Shown: positions 53,697 through 62,497 of the stretch, one piece after another | Layout of the letters: every line of letters starts with the position of its first letter | How positions within the stretch are numbered: the stretch's first letter is position 1 | Assembly: GCF_000282595.1 (NCBI RefSeq) | Contig: NZ_AKIZ01000038.1 | Location: 124,001-188,000, forward strand | Direction: 5' to 3' | DNA from: Phyllobacterium sp. YR531 | GTDB lineage: Bacteria; Pseudomonadota; Alphaproteobacteria; Rhizobiales; Rhizobiaceae | Length of the DNA: 64,000 bases | Translations under genes and position numbers: made by a program | Notes under the pieces: generated by a model | The model's input: only the letters and a program-made list of their open reading frames with translations | Database searches by the model: none | What the model was told of the DNA's origin: nothing

Positions 53697-53775
53697 GGAC
53701 GGGCACCTCACACACGGAATTCACATACATACTGTAGAGTATGCAGCCTATATGGTAATTGCGTTACCAAGACGC

Positions 53776-53806
53776 AAAAATAATGCGCCGCAGAAGCTGC
53801 GACGCA
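53776..53806 (-). terminator. Intrinsic terminator between rpoZ and rsh
   Basis: TGCGCCGCAG (53784-53793) and CTGCGACGCA (53797-53806) form a 10-bp stem with one G-U pair in minus-strand RNA and a 3-base loop, followed by an A/T-rich tract equal to TTATTTTTG. A second stem TATCGCG...CGCGATA is at 53829-53848, closer to the rpoZ stop. It lies past rpoZ and before rsh, so the latter has its own promoter. Confidence 0.8.
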
Positions 53807-53853
53807 TCAAAAGCCGAAATTGGCTGCTTATCGCGCTTTCACGCGATATTTGA

Positions 53854-54252
53854 TTAGTAGTCGTCGCTTTTTTCCGGGGCCACAAGACCCTCGATGCCAG
53901 CCAGCAATTCTTCTTCAGACATGGAGTCGAAGGAAACATTGTCATCGTCGTCAGCTGCAGTTTCAGCAACCTGACCTTCGATTGCAGCAACCGGTACAGA
54001 TGCGGCAGCTTCAGGTTCATCAACTTCAACATGCTTCTGCAAGGAATGAATGAGGTCTTCCTTCAGGTCGCCTGGCGACAGCGTTTCGTCTGCAATCTCG
54101 CGCAGCGCAACAACGGGGTTCTTATCATTATCGCGATCGATAGTGATCGCAGCGCCTTGCGAAATAAGACGGGCGCGATGGCTGGCAAGCAGAACCAGTT
54201 CAAAACGGTTCTCTACCTTGTCAACGCAATCTTCAACAGTGACGCGGGCCAT
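53854..54252 (-). CDS. rpoZ: DNA-directed RNA polymerase omega subunit
   Basis: 132 residues. The N-terminal '[34 protein letters not shown]' is the omega core with the conserved A-x-x-R-A motif region; the tail (about 75-132) is acidic ([28 protein letters not shown]) as in Rhizobiales. Omega stabilises beta prime and is where ppGpp binds with beta prime in many Proteobacteria. It precedes rsh, matching functional linkage to the stringent response. Confidence 0.95.
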   Translation of the reverse strand: MARVTVEDCVDKVENRFELVLLASHRARLISQGAAITIDRDNDKNPVVALREIADETLSPGDLKEDLIHSLQKHVEVDEPEAAASVPVAAIEGQVAETAADDDDNVSFDSMSEEELLAGIEGLVAPEKSDDY

Positions 54253-54553
54253 GAACTGCCCCTTTCATTTTTAAACGAATTAGCGGATTACTGCGGACAT
54301 AACGCGGTTGCAGGCAAAAAACAAGCAAAAGCGCGTCACAGATTCAACGCGTTCGAATGTTAGAGGTGAAAATCAACCGAATATTGAACACTTCTGTCTA
54401 GTTATGTGTACAAAATTGCAAGCCGGGGTATTGGCTTTTCTGCGAACTCGACGTACTTAATATATTAGACTTTCGTATAAGATCAGATCGGGCTACTTTA
54501 CAAAACAAGCTCATTTGAAATTGACGCTCAGATTTTCGAAATGGAACCTTATT
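54253..54553. other. Divergent promoter region between rpoZ and NYN genes
   Basis: About 300 bases without an ORF I can support. It must contain the divergent rpoZ and NYN promoters. AT-rich patches (54455-54485) are visible, but I see no clear repeat, riboswitch or operator. The NYN start has only a weak GGAA preceding it. Confidence 0.4.
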
Positions 54554-55129
54554 ATGTTTGACCCACGGGAAAAGATCGTCTTGTTCATTGACGGTGCAAA
54601 TCTATATGCAGCTTCCAAGGTACTTGGATTTGATATTGATTACCGCAAGTTGCTCACAGCTTTTCAGAAGCGTGGGTATTTGTTGCGGGCTTATTATTAT
54701 ACTGCACTAGTTGAAGACCAAGAATACTCTTCAATTCGCCCTTTGATAGACTGGCTAGACTATAACGGTTACAAGGTTGTAACCAAGCCTGCTAAGGAAT
54801 TTACTGATTCTGCTGGCCGTCGTAAGATCAAGGGCAATATGGACATCGAACTTGCTGTCGATGCTATGCAACTTACTGATACAGTAGATCACTTTGTTAT
54901 CTTCTCCGGAGACGGCGATTTCCGCTCTCTAGTAGAAGCTCTGCAGCGGAAAGGCCGCAAGGTCAGCGTTGTTTCAACGCTTTCAACCCAGCCGCCAATG
55001 ATTTCCGACGAACTGCGCCGTCAGGCTGACCACTTCATCGACCTAACATCGCTACGCAATGAAATCGGCCGCGAGGCTTCAGAGCGTGCGCCACGTCAGC
55101 GTATCGAAGAAGAACAAGTCGAATATTGA
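54554..55129 (+). CDS. NYN domain-containing protein (LabA/DUF88-like nuclease)
   Basis: 191 residues from ATG 54554; a longer frame to 54515 has no site. PIN-like NYN fold with Asp residues 'KIVLFIDGANLYAAS' (D13-type), 'GNMDIELAVDAMQL' and 'IFSGDGDFRSLVEAL', which make the metal site. Such proteins are predicted RNases or RNA-binding proteins. A conserved neighbour of rpoZ in Rhizobiales, with an unexplained role. C-terminus is basic/charged (ERAPRQRIEEEQVEY). Confidence 0.9.
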   Translation: MFDPREKIVLFIDGANLYAASKVLGFDIDYRKLLTAFQKRGYLLRAYYYTALVEDQEYSSIRPLIDWLDYNGYKVVTKPAKEFTDSAGRRKIKGNMDIELAVDAMQLTDTVDHFVIFSGDGDFRSLVEALQRKGRKVSVVSTLSTQPPMISDELRRQADHFIDLTSLRNEIGREASERAPRQRIEEEQVEY

Positions 55130-55148
55130 GCCTTTAAACAGGATCAAG

Positions 55149-55180
55149 AAAATGCCGCATGGAAATCCGTGCGGCATTAT
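55149..55180. terminator. Hairpin after the NYN gene, likely terminator
   Basis: AATGCCGCA (55151-55159) and TGCGGCATT (55170-55178) make a 9-bp stem with a 10-base loop, 20 bases after the NYN stop (55127-55129). T-tract after it is weak (ATGCTTTC). The A-run before it (AAGAAA) could serve terminating transcription from the opposite strand too. Confidence 0.55.
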
Positions 55181-55195
55181 GCTTTCTAGCGACCT

Positions 55196-55849
55196 ATGAG
55201 TGTCGAACCCTCCCCAGATTGCCCGATTTGCCAGCGTTTACATGACTTTATCGCCGAGTGGCGGCTAAAGGAGCCAAACTGGCACAATGCGCCTGTACCA
55301 ACATTTTTGCCTGTTGGCGGTGTTGATTCCGTACAATTGTTGATTGTTGGTCTTGCTCCCGGCGTTCGCGGAGCCAACCGCACCGGACGACCATTTACCG
55401 GCGATTACGCGGGCGATCTGCTCTACAGCACGCTATCCGAGTATGGCTTCTCGCGTGGAACATTTGCAGCGCGCCCCGATGACGGACTGCAACTGGTGAA
55501 TGCATCCATCACGAATGCTGTCAGATGCGTTCCACCGGAAAACAAGCCGGTTGGTGGCGAAATCAGTAATTGCCGACGGTTTCTTACGCCCACTATAGAA
55601 CAATTCAGTAATTTAAGGGCTATTGTTACTCTTGGAACAATCGCACATCAGTCGACAGTCCGGGCATTTAAAAGACCGGTTGCGAAATATCCGTTCAGCC
55701 ATGGCGGGCAAAACGATATTGGCAATATCCGCATTTTCTCCAGCTATCATTGCTCGCGCTACAACACGAATACCGGGCGTTTGACAACCCCGATGTTCAA
55801 GAGCGTTTTTGCGGAAGTTCGACGCTATCTCAATGATATTACTGGGTAA
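55196..55849 (+). CDS. Uracil-DNA glycosylase family protein, type 5/UDGb-like
   Basis: 217 residues. Motif A region 'LIVGLAPGVRGANRTGRPFTGDYAG' (G-x-A-P-G-x-x-G-A...G-R-P-F) and the later 'SYHCSRYNTNTGRLT', which fits the H-x-S-x-x-N-x-x-T-G motif of UDGb, both present. N-terminal 'CPICQRL' plus 'RCVPPENKP' supplies cysteines, which may hold an Fe-S cluster as in family 4/5 enzymes. It removes uracil or related deaminated bases from DNA. Convergent with smpB. Confidence 0.9.
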   Translation: MSVEPSPDCPICQRLHDFIAEWRLKEPNWHNAPVPTFLPVGGVDSVQLLIVGLAPGVRGANRTGRPFTGDYAGDLLYSTLSEYGFSRGTFAARPDDGLQLVNASITNAVRCVPPENKPVGGEISNCRRFLTPTIEQFSNLRAIVTLGTIAHQSTVRAFKRPVAKYPFSHGGQNDIGNIRIFSSYHCSRYNTNTGRLTTPMFKSVFAEVRRYLNDITG

Positions 55850-55865
55850 ATTCTAGAACCAGTTA

Positions 55866-56354
55866 TCAGCCACGATCCCGCAGCAGTCGGGATTTCTCCC
55901 GGTTCCAGTCGCGTTGCTTTTCAGTCTCGCGTTTATCGTGCAGCTTTTTGCCGCGGGCAACTGCAATCTCCAGCTTCGCCCTGCCCTGATCGTTGAAATA
56001 GAGTTTCAGCGGCACAATTGTCATGCCTTCACGATCCACCGATTGACCAAGGCGCGACATTTCACGCTTGCTTATCAATAGCTTACGATGGCGACGCGGC
56101 TGATGATTGAACCTGTTCGCCTGTAGATATTCAGGGATATAGGAGTTGATCAGCCAGAATTCACCATTTTCGAAACTTGCATAGCTCTCGGCAATATTCG
56201 ACTGGTTGTTACGAAGGGATTTGACCTCAGTACCAGCCAGAACGATGCCAGCCTCTAGCGTGTCGAGAATCTCGAAATTGAAGCGAGCTTTACGGTTTTC
56301 GGCAATGATTTTGCGAACCGTTATGGGTTTTGAAGCAGTTTTGGGCTTATTCAT
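55866..56354 (-). CDS. smpB: SsrA-binding protein SmpB
   Basis: 162 residues; SmpB carries tmRNA to stalled ribosomes. '[29 protein letters not shown]' and '[42 protein letters not shown]' are in place, followed by the basic tail '[27 protein letters not shown]'. Lies 24 bases past dapA, the usual Brucellaceae order. The tmRNA gene itself is not in this window. Confidence 0.96.
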   Translation of the reverse strand: MNKPKTASKPITVRKIIAENRKARFNFEILDTLEAGIVLAGTEVKSLRNNQSNIAESYASFENGEFWLINSYIPEYLQANRFNHQPRRHRKLLISKREMSRLGQSVDREGMTIVPLKLYFNDQGRAKLEIAVARGKKLHDKRETEKQRDWNREKSRLLRDRG

Positions 56355-56378
56355 GCAATATATATGGGATTTCTAACC

Positions 56379-57260
56379 TTAATTCACCAGTCCCGCGTGA
56401 CGCATTGCCTGATCGATACGGGCCGCAGTGGCAGCTTCGATCTGAACCATAGGGGAGCGCAGTGCATTTTGTATTTTGCCGAGCTTGGAAAGCGCGTATT
56501 TCGGGCCGCTGGGATTTGGCTCAATGAACATAGCCTTGTGCAATGGCATCAATTTATCCTGTATTTCCAACGCCTTGGCATAATCTCCGGCAAGTGTTGC
56601 CGCCTGAAATTCAGCACAAAGGCGTGGTGCCACGTTGGATGTCACTGAAATGCAACCTACGCCGCCGTGAGCATTGAAACCTAGCGCGGTAGCATCTTCG
56701 CCGGACAATTGAATGAAGTCCTTACCACAGCTAATGCGCTGCTCAGAGACGCGTTCGATCTTGCCCGTCGCATCCTTGACGCCAGCGATGTTCTTGAAAT
56801 CATTGGCCAGTTGACCCATCGTTTCCGGCGTCATGTCTATAATCGAGCGACCCGGAATATTGTAAATGATGATTGGCAGTGATACGGATTCAGCAATCGC
56901 CTTATAGTGGGCGTAAAGACCGCGCTGGCTGGGCTTGTTGTAATAGGGTGTGACAACCAAAATTGCATCCGCGCCCGCCTTTTCAGAAAACTCAGCTAAT
57001 TCAATGGCTTCGCGGGTATTGTTTGATCCGGCGCCAGCGATAACGGGCACTTTTCCAGCCGCTTCCTCAATGCAAACCTCGACAACACGCTTGTGTTCCG
57101 CGTGGGAAAGCGTTGGGGATTCGCCGGTTGTACCAACGGGGACAAGGCCATTTGTTCCCTCTTCTATTTGCCAGGAAACAAAGCTGCGAAAGGCTTTTTC
57201 GTCAAACGCACCATCATCGAGAAATGGCGTGACGAGTGCGGTAATTGAGCCTTTCAGCAT
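56379..57260 (-). CDS. dapA: 4-Hydroxy-tetrahydrodipicolinate synthase
   Basis: 293 residues; condenses pyruvate with aspartate semialdehyde on the way to lysine and diaminopimelate. Substrate motif '[17 protein letters not shown]' (T44-T45-type), catalytic Tyr in 'YNIPGRS', Schiff-base Lys in 'IAGVKDATG', all present. Length normal. It heads a two-gene dapA-smpB unit; 576 bases of non-coding DNA lie upstream to the divergent slt gene. Confidence 0.96.
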   Translation of the reverse strand: MLKGSITALVTPFLDDGAFDEKAFRSFVSWQIEEGTNGLVPVGTTGESPTLSHAEHKRVVEVCIEEAAGKVPVIAGAGSNNTREAIELAEFSEKAGADAILVVTPYYNKPSQRGLYAHYKAIAESVSLPIIIYNIPGRSIIDMTPETMGQLANDFKNIAGVKDATGKIERVSEQRISCGKDFIQLSGEDATALGFNAHGGVGCISVTSNVAPRLCAEFQAATLAGDYAKALEIQDKLMPLHKAMFIEPNPSGPKYALSKLGKIQNALRSPMVQIEAATAARIDQAMRHAGLVN

Positions 57261-57836
57261 GGGAAACTCCAGAATAACAATCGATTTTCAACTTTCCTTA
57301 GCCGGAAAGAAGGTGGCGCACCATAGTCGGACGAGCCTTACGGCACAAGTTCATTTGCGTTATGAAAATCAACAACCTCACGCAACCATTTTACATGCGA
57401 AAGTTGCTATTTTGCTCCCAAATTTTGCGATTTTGCTCGCGTTTTTATGATTTTTCCCAGAGAGCTTCTCTCCAATTCGAAAAAACACGACTCACATGGC
57501 CTTTTTTGCACGCTGCATGGTCAATTTGGGGCAACAGCCACCCAAATTAATGAAACGATCGTTCAATTAAACAATCATTCAAATGATGATGAGCCGGTAT
57601 TTCTTCAATATCAGCAATCTGCTGCCCAATTCTCTTTTCACACTTCCGTGATCGCAACGATCAAGTTTTGAGTTCGAACGGGAAACAGGGGCTTGTTGCC
57701 TTTGATCTGTTCAAATCCAATCGAGCGGGATAACCTTTCGTTAATACCGCTTTCATACGTCCGCCATTATTATCTGGTTTACAGGTCTCTGGATCAGGGG
57801 CCATGGATCCAACCCTTTGAATAACCGGTAGTCTGT
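57261..57836. other. Intergenic region between dapA and the lytic transglycosylase gene
   Basis: 576 bases with no ORF I support. The frames that are open there are short and low in coding signal. It is AT-rich in places with three near-repeats of TTTTGC (57412-57440) and the string CGATCGTTCAATTAAACAATCA. This region must hold the divergent promoters for dapA and slt. No riboswitch-like fold is apparent, and I cannot see a lysine-riboswitch pattern. Confidence 0.4.
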
Positions 57837-59930
57837 ATGCTGAGAACTTCTGTTTTGCGTCTTGTTCTTCTCGGATCCGCCTGCGCCCTGGCGGTAACGA
57901 CGACCCATGCCCAAAATGGCGTGCCAACACCTACATTGCGTCCCTTTGCCCCGACCCAGACGCGGGCTAATCCGGCCATGCAGGCGATCACCCATCCGGA
58001 CCCTGTTACGACGTCTGGAATAGCGCAGCCTTCCAAGCCGTCAGCCATCGCCGGAAGCTTGAAGAGCGGACTTGATGCAATTTCGTCCGGTGATGTACGG
58101 CGTGCGGTTGGCATTCGTAATGGCCTGCCTGCTCAGGCGCTGGACCGCCATATCCTGACATGGGCAATCGGTCTCTCCAATGCTCCAGGTCTCCCCTCTT
58201 CCGAGATTGCCAATGCTGCGGCAGAGCTTCCGGGCTGGCCGGGCATGGCCACTTTCCGGAACAATTCCGAACGGGCGCTTTACAAGGAAAATCCGGCGCC
58301 TTCGGTTGTTATCAATGCCTTTGGAAATACTGCGCCACAGACAGTGGAAGGCGTTGTCATTCTTGCCCGCGCCCATGTTGCTAACGGCAATGCCCGTGCG
58401 GCACAGGCAGTACTGGGACCGTTCTGGCGCAGCAAAAAGCTTGATGACAATCAGGAAGCAATGGTCCTGAAGGAATTTTCGCAGGTCATTTCGCGTTCCG
58501 ACCATCTGACACGAATGCTGACCATGCTTTACGAAGGCAAGGTCAAATCTGCCGGCCGTGTTGCCAAGCTTGCCAATGCTTCCTCGCTTTATCAGGGTTT
58601 TGCTGCTGTGCTGCAAAAGTCCCCCGATGCGGGCAAGAAGCTGGCTGAGGTCGACGGGTCATGGAAATCTAATGCCGCCTATATTTTCGCCAAAGCGCAG
58701 TATTTGCGTCGTCAGGAAAAATACAAGGAAGCGGCGGACGTAATCAACACGGCACCCCGCGATGCTGCTTCGCTTGTAGACCCGGATGCGTGGTGGACGG
58801 AGCGTCGTGTACTCTCGCGTGAATTGCTGGATATTGGCGATGCCAAACGTGCTTACCGTGTGGCTGCCATGCACAGCGCTGAAACGCCAAGCGTGGCCGC
58901 GGATGCGGAATTCCACGCGGGATGGTATGCCTTGCGGGCTCTTCGTGATCCGAAAACTGCGCAACGCCATTTCGCTCGTATAGCGGAAATCTCATCGCGG
59001 CCAATGTCAGCATCACGTGCTTATTATTGGCTGGGCCGTGCGGCTGAAGAAGGCAGTGCAGGCAGCGCCCGTGACTATTATGCACGCGCTTCCCGCTACG
59101 GCACGACATTCTACGGCCAGCTGGCCGCTGCCAAACTCGGCCAGAACAGTTTGCAATTGCCCTACCCCAAGCCAACCGATGCCGAGCGTAATCGCTTTGC
59201 CGGTCGCGAAGCGGTACGTGCGATACAGCGGCTCGAACAGACAGACTATGACAGCCGTGCTGCCATGCTCTACACCAGCCTTGCTCAAGAACTTGATAGT
59301 CCCGGCGAGCTGGCTTTGCTGGCCGTAATGGCCGAACGCAAGAACAACCATTTTGTTGCCCTTCGTGTCGGCAAGGCAGCCGCGCAACGCGGTATTGATG
59401 TGGGCGCACTTTCGCACCCCGTCGGTGCGATTCCGGGCAATGCCAATATTTCCGGGTCGGGAACTGCCCTTGCCTATGCGATTGCACGGCAGGAAAGCGA
59501 GTTTAATCCCGGTGCCGTTTCAAGTGCCGGTGCGCGTGGCCTGCTGCAACTCCTGCCCGGAACTGCCAAAGGTGTGGCAACACGTGCAGGCATGAATTAT
59601 TCGCAGGCCCGCCTGACCACGGATGCCGCCTATAATGCCACGCTCGGCGCGAAATTCCTCGGTGAGCAGATAGCGAAGTTCGATGGTTCGTATGTGCTTA
59701 CATTTGCCGGTTACAATGCCGGACCGACGCGCGCCAATGAATGGAAAGCCAAATATGGCGATCCCCGCGGCAAGTCGGTAGATGAGGTTGTCGATTGGAT
59801 CGAGCGGATTCCCTATACCGAAACACGCAATTATGTGCAGCGGGTCATGGAAAACTATCAGGTCTATAAAGCACGGCTAACCGGCAAGGCTCAGATCGAA
59901 AGCGACCTGACGGCAGGTCGCCGCGGCTGA
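57837..59930 (+). CDS. Lytic murein transglycosylase, soluble Slt70-like
   Basis: 697 residues. Signal peptide (LRTSVLRLVLLGSACALAVTTTHAQ), then a long alpha-superhelical region (about 60-500) that forms a ring, then the C-terminal GH23 catalytic domain with 'AYAIARQESEFNPGAVSSAGARGLLQLLPGTAKGVA', the catalytic Glu in RQESEF, 'GAKFLGEQIAKFDGSYVLTFAGYNAGP' and 'ERIPYTETRNYVQRVMENYQVYKA'. It cleaves the MurNAc-GlcNAc bond in the periplasm. A terminator follows at 59964-59994. Confidence 0.93.
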   Translation: MLRTSVLRLVLLGSACALAVTTTHAQNGVPTPTLRPFAPTQTRANPAMQAITHPDPVTTSGIAQPSKPSAIAGSLKSGLDAISSGDVRRAVGIRNGLPAQALDRHILTWAIGLSNAPGLPSSEIANAAAELPGWPGMATFRNNSERALYKENPAPSVVINAFGNTAPQTVEGVVILARAHVANGNARAAQAVLGPFWRSKKLDDNQEAMVLKEFSQVISRSDHLTRMLTMLYEGKVKSAGRVAKLANASSLYQGFAAVLQKSPDAGKKLAEVDGSWKSNAAYIFAKAQYLRRQEKYKEAADVINTAPRDAASLVDPDAWWTERRVLSRELLDIGDAKRAYRVAAMHSAETPSVAADAEFHAGWYALRALRDPKTAQRHFARIAEISSRPMSASRAYYWLGRAAEEGSAGSARDYYARASRYGTTFYGQLAAAKLGQNSLQLPYPKPTDAERNRFAGREAVRAIQRLEQTDYDSRAAMLYTSLAQELDSPGELALLAVMAERKNNHFVALRVGKAAAQRGIDVGALSHPVGAIPGNANISGSGTALAYAIARQESEFNPGAVSSAGARGLLQLLPGTAKGVATRAGMNYSQARLTTDAAYNATLGAKFLGEQIAKFDGSYVLTFAGYNAGPTRANEWKAKYGDPRGKSVDEVVDWIERIPYTETRNYVQRVMENYQVYKARLTGKAQIESDLTAGRRG

Positions 59931-59963
59931 CTTGAGTTATCTGATCGTTTGAGAAAGGTTAGT

Positions 59964-59994
59964 CCTCCCTGCCCGCAGCAGGGAGGTATTTTTA
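59964..59994 (+). terminator. Intrinsic terminator after the lytic transglycosylase gene
   Basis: CCTCCCTG (59964-59971) and CAGGGAGG (59979-59986) form a perfect 8-bp stem with a 7-base loop, followed by TATTTTTA (59987-59994). It is 34 bases after the slt stop. Confidence 0.88.
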
Positions 59995-60010
59995 TAATGG
60001 AGCGAGTATC

Positions 60011-60901
60011 GTGAGCGGTTCTTTCAACGAAGTCTTTTTCGATGCGCCAGACGGGTTGAAGCTTTATGCCCGCGTTTACAACTCCACAGTCGAAAATGAA
60101 AACCTGCCGCTTGTCTGTCTTCCCGGATTGACGCGGAACAGCCGGGATTTTCACGAGCTTGCGCTGACACTTGCCAGCCATCCGGAAACACCGCGTAAAG
60201 TCGTGACATTCGATTATCGCGGTCGCGGGCTTTCGGCCTACGATCCGGATTGGAAAAACTACAATATCCGGATTGAAGCAGGCGATGTGCTGGCAGGTTT
60301 GAAGGCGCTCAACATCGAGCGGGCGGTTTTCCTCGGCACCTCGCGCGGCGGACTCGTTATCCATGTCCTCGCAGTCGTCTTCCCGCACATCCTGAGCGGC
60401 GTGATCTTCAACGATATCGGGCCTGAGATCGTTGCAGAAGGCTTCAGACAGATCCGTGATTATCTGTCGACCGCGAAAGCTCCCGCCGATTGGCAACAAG
60501 CCGCCGCGTTGCAAAAAGCAGTGCATGGCAAGGCTTTCCCCGCTCTGACCAATGCCGATTGGGACCGCTTTGCCCATGCCATCTATCGCGACGAAAACGG
60601 TGTTATCCGTTCAGATTATGATGCCAATCTTTTAAAAACGCTCGAAGGAATTGATTTCAGCGCGAAACTCCCGGATCTCTGGGCACAGTTTGAACTGTTG
60701 AAGGACTTGCCGCTGCTGGTAATCCGAGGAGAAAACACCACGCTTCTGGCGCAGGAAACAGTTGATGAAATGACCCGCCGCCACCCCGCATTGCAATTCA
60801 TCAATGTCAATGGACAGGGCCACGCACCGTTTCTTGAAACCGGGCGGTTGCCAGAACTGATTGCTGCTTTTGCAGCAGGTGTCGATTTGCGTGGGAGTTA
60901 G
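60011..60901 (+). CDS. Alpha/beta hydrolase
   Basis: 296 residues, cytoplasmic. Nucleophile elbow G-T-S-R-G-G (FLGTSRGGLV, about residues 110-115), oxyanion region 'LPLVCLPGLTRNSRDFHEL', acid in 'VIRGENTTLLAQETVDEM' and His in 'VNGQGHAPFLE'. Esterase/lipase-like with unknown substrate. It starts 16 bases after the slt terminator, probably with its own promoter, as it lacks a shared transcript. Confidence 0.9.
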   Translation: MSGSFNEVFFDAPDGLKLYARVYNSTVENENLPLVCLPGLTRNSRDFHELALTLASHPETPRKVVTFDYRGRGLSAYDPDWKNYNIRIEAGDVLAGLKALNIERAVFLGTSRGGLVIHVLAVVFPHILSGVIFNDIGPEIVAEGFRQIRDYLSTAKAPADWQQAAALQKAVHGKAFPALTNADWDRFAHAIYRDENGVIRSDYDANLLKTLEGIDFSAKLPDLWAQFELLKDLPLLVIRGENTTLLAQETVDEMTRRHPALQFINVNGQGHAPFLETGRLPELIAAFAAGVDLRGS

Positions 60902-60943
60902 TCAGACAGCAGTAATGCTGTGCGTGGTTCGCCCTTCGGCAAG

Positions 60944-61537
60944 CTAATTTGCAACTTTTCTGGCAGCTTTAGGCTTAGCTGATTTCACCAAAGCCCCGGC
61001 CTGCTTGACCCAATTCTCGCGCACTGCCCTGCCTGTGAAACCGATTTCGATACTCACCCAATCGGCCTGTTCAACAGTCCAGGCAGCAATCTGGTCAAAA
61101 TGATATATGCCGAGGGCGAAGAGCTTCGATTCAATGACCGCTCCGATACCGTCAATTTCAATCAGCTTGTCAGGCTTGCCTCGGCGGGCGTTTTTCAAAG
61201 AAGCGGGACGATTGGCATCATCCTGACGGGGATTGCGCAATGCGGGTTGAAGTTCAACCTTATTTAATGTGGATTTTCGAGGCGCGTTGACGCGCCCAGC
61301 TGGAACCGGCTCTGCCGGCGGGATCATGGCAGCGGCCGCGACAGCTGATTTCTTCACATCGTCGTTGCCAGCCACAAGCGTGGATTGAGAGGCAAGACGC
61401 AGATCGGCAGCACGAGTGGAGCTTTCAGCAGCCGAAGGTTTCTTCGGTGATAAGCGCCTGAAAATATTACCTAAAATAGCGCCAATGATAAAGGCTGCCG
61501 CAATGAGAAACAACGCTTGAAGAATGAATGTGACCAT
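60944..61537 (-). CDS. Membrane-anchored helix-hairpin-helix protein, unknown function
   Basis: 197 residues. One N-terminal membrane helix (ILQALFLIAAAFIIGAILGNIF), a flexible Pro/Ala/Lys linker (about 60-120) and a C-terminal helix-hairpin-helix-like domain ('DKLIEIDGIGAVIESKLFALGIYHFDQIAAWTVEQADW', ending in a basic tail) of the kind fused to the end of alphaproteobacterial NADH dehydrogenase subunit E and other proteins. The function is unknown. It lies 3' to the 32-residue peptide gene and the BON protein on the same strand. Confidence 0.8.
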   Translation of the reverse strand: MVTFILQALFLIAAAFIIGAILGNIFRRLSPKKPSAAESSTRAADLRLASQSTLVAGNDDVKKSAVAAAAMIPPAEPVPAGRVNAPRKSTLNKVELQPALRNPRQDDANRPASLKNARRGKPDKLIEIDGIGAVIESKLFALGIYHFDQIAAWTVEQADWVSIEIGFTGRAVRENWVKQAGALVKSAKPKAARKVAN

Positions 61538-61566
61538 CGCGTTCTATCTCCCGCACTCAAACAGAT

Positions 61567-61665
61567 TCAACTGATTTTTCCGTCACTGGTTGACCAGCCA
61601 ACATAGAATCCCACCAAAATGGCGACAAGCAGGAAGAGCCATAATTGCGAAATCATGTACCACAT
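61567..61665 (-). CDS. 32-residue single-pass membrane peptide
   Basis: ATG at 61663-61665, stop at 61567-61569. The sequence starts MWYMISQLWLFLLVAILV and continues GFYVGWSTSDGKIS: one hydrophobic segment and a short polar tail. A good ribosome site, GAGGGAG, lies 8 bases before the start, and the start is 13 bases after the stop of the BON protein gene, consistent with translational coupling. It was missed by ORF calling because of length. The family is unknown to me. Confidence 0.7.
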   Translation of the reverse strand: MWYMISQLWLFLLVAILVGFYVGWSTSDGKIS

Positions 61666-61678
61666 CCAAGTGCTCCCT

Positions 61679-62341
61679 CTAACCGCCTTGCCCGGACGGT
61701 GCGACCAACTTGATTTCACTTAAAGCAGCATCTCCGGGAAGCGGCTTCTTCAAGGCATCATTTATAGCAGTATAGTCGGTGGCACTCGCCGCCGTGCCCC
61801 TGATCGTATAGGTTTTTCCCGAGATTTCCACTTCGCCATTGGTCAATTGTGCGGCCTGTCCCAAAGCAAATTGCGCAAGATCAAAGAAGGCGGGTGGTGC
61901 GCCGCGCGCAACTGCCATTTCATCCAGAATCTCTATGCCCGGCATGGCAAGCTCTGCAGCAGCAAGAATTTTTGCACGCATATCGCCATAAGGAACATTG
62001 CCTGAAAGCAGGATTCCATCATCCGACTTGGTGACAACAAAGGAAAATGGCTCCGCAAGCGGCAAAAGGGTGGTTTGATTGTCGACAATGCGCACGCCGG
62101 TGATGTCATTGGTGATTTTCAACGCATCGGCCAGCGCTTCTTCCGATGGTGCAACGCCCTTCAGGATCAGATCGCGGCCGTCGACTTCAGCGCTGGCCCA
62201 GTCATTTTGCGTTTCGAGCGCTGCGTTCGCCGCATCGGTGATGCGTGCATCAATCGGACCGGCAAGAAACCAGCCGGCAAGAACTGTGAGAAGCGCGATG
62301 GTGATGATACCTGGCCAGAACCAGCTCTTTAAGGCGCGCAT
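61679..62341 (-). CDS. BON-domain envelope protein, OmpA-associated N-terminal type
   Basis: 220 residues from ATG 62341 (the longer frame to 62410 has no site). One N-terminal membrane helix (SWFWPGIITIALLTVLAGWFLAG), then two BON-like repeats: 'ARITDAANAALETQNDWASAEVDGRDLILKGVAPSEEALADAL' and 'MRAKILAAAELAMPGIEILDEM...TNGEVEISGKTYTIRG'. In many Rhizobiales this region forms the N-terminus of a longer OmpA-family protein; the OmpA part is absent here (recalled, not searched). It may assemble with the following membrane peptide and HhH protein. Confidence 0.75.
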   Translation of the reverse strand: MRALKSWFWPGIITIALLTVLAGWFLAGPIDARITDAANAALETQNDWASAEVDGRDLILKGVAPSEEALADALKITNDITGVRIVDNQTTLLPLAEPFSFVVTKSDDGILLSGNVPYGDMRAKILAAAELAMPGIEILDEMAVARGAPPAFFDLAQFALGQAAQLTNGEVEISGKTYTIRGTAASATDYTAINDALKKPLPGDAALSEIKLVAPSGQGG

Positions 62342-62440
62342 TTCAAACCTGTCCTTGTATTCGGCGAGTTGTACCGATGTTCTGCCTGATACGGGCAGCG
62401 ATATCAACATGCGGCGGGCAGAGAATCAGGACCTGCAAAC

Positions 62441-62473
62441 AAAAGAAAACCCGACAGCTTGCGCTGCCGGGTT
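62441..62473 (-). terminator. Intrinsic terminator after the porin gene
   Basis: In minus-strand RNA, ACCCGGCAGC and GCUGUCGGGU (top strand 62449-62472) pair with one G-U over a 4-base loop, followed by UUUUCUUUU (top 62441-62448). It is 25 bases past the porin stop. Confidence 0.85.
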
Positions 62474-62497
62474 CCAATCAACCAATCCAGTAAAGGA

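Noticed and set aside
57261-57836. Possible lysine riboswitch or RNA gene upstream of dapA
   Set aside because: I looked for a structured leader and saw only AT-rich sequence with loose TTTTGC repeats.
58744-59487. 247-residue minus-strand ORF opposite the lytic transglycosylase
   Set aside because: Cys/Arg/His-rich composition and antisense position to a coherent coding sequence.
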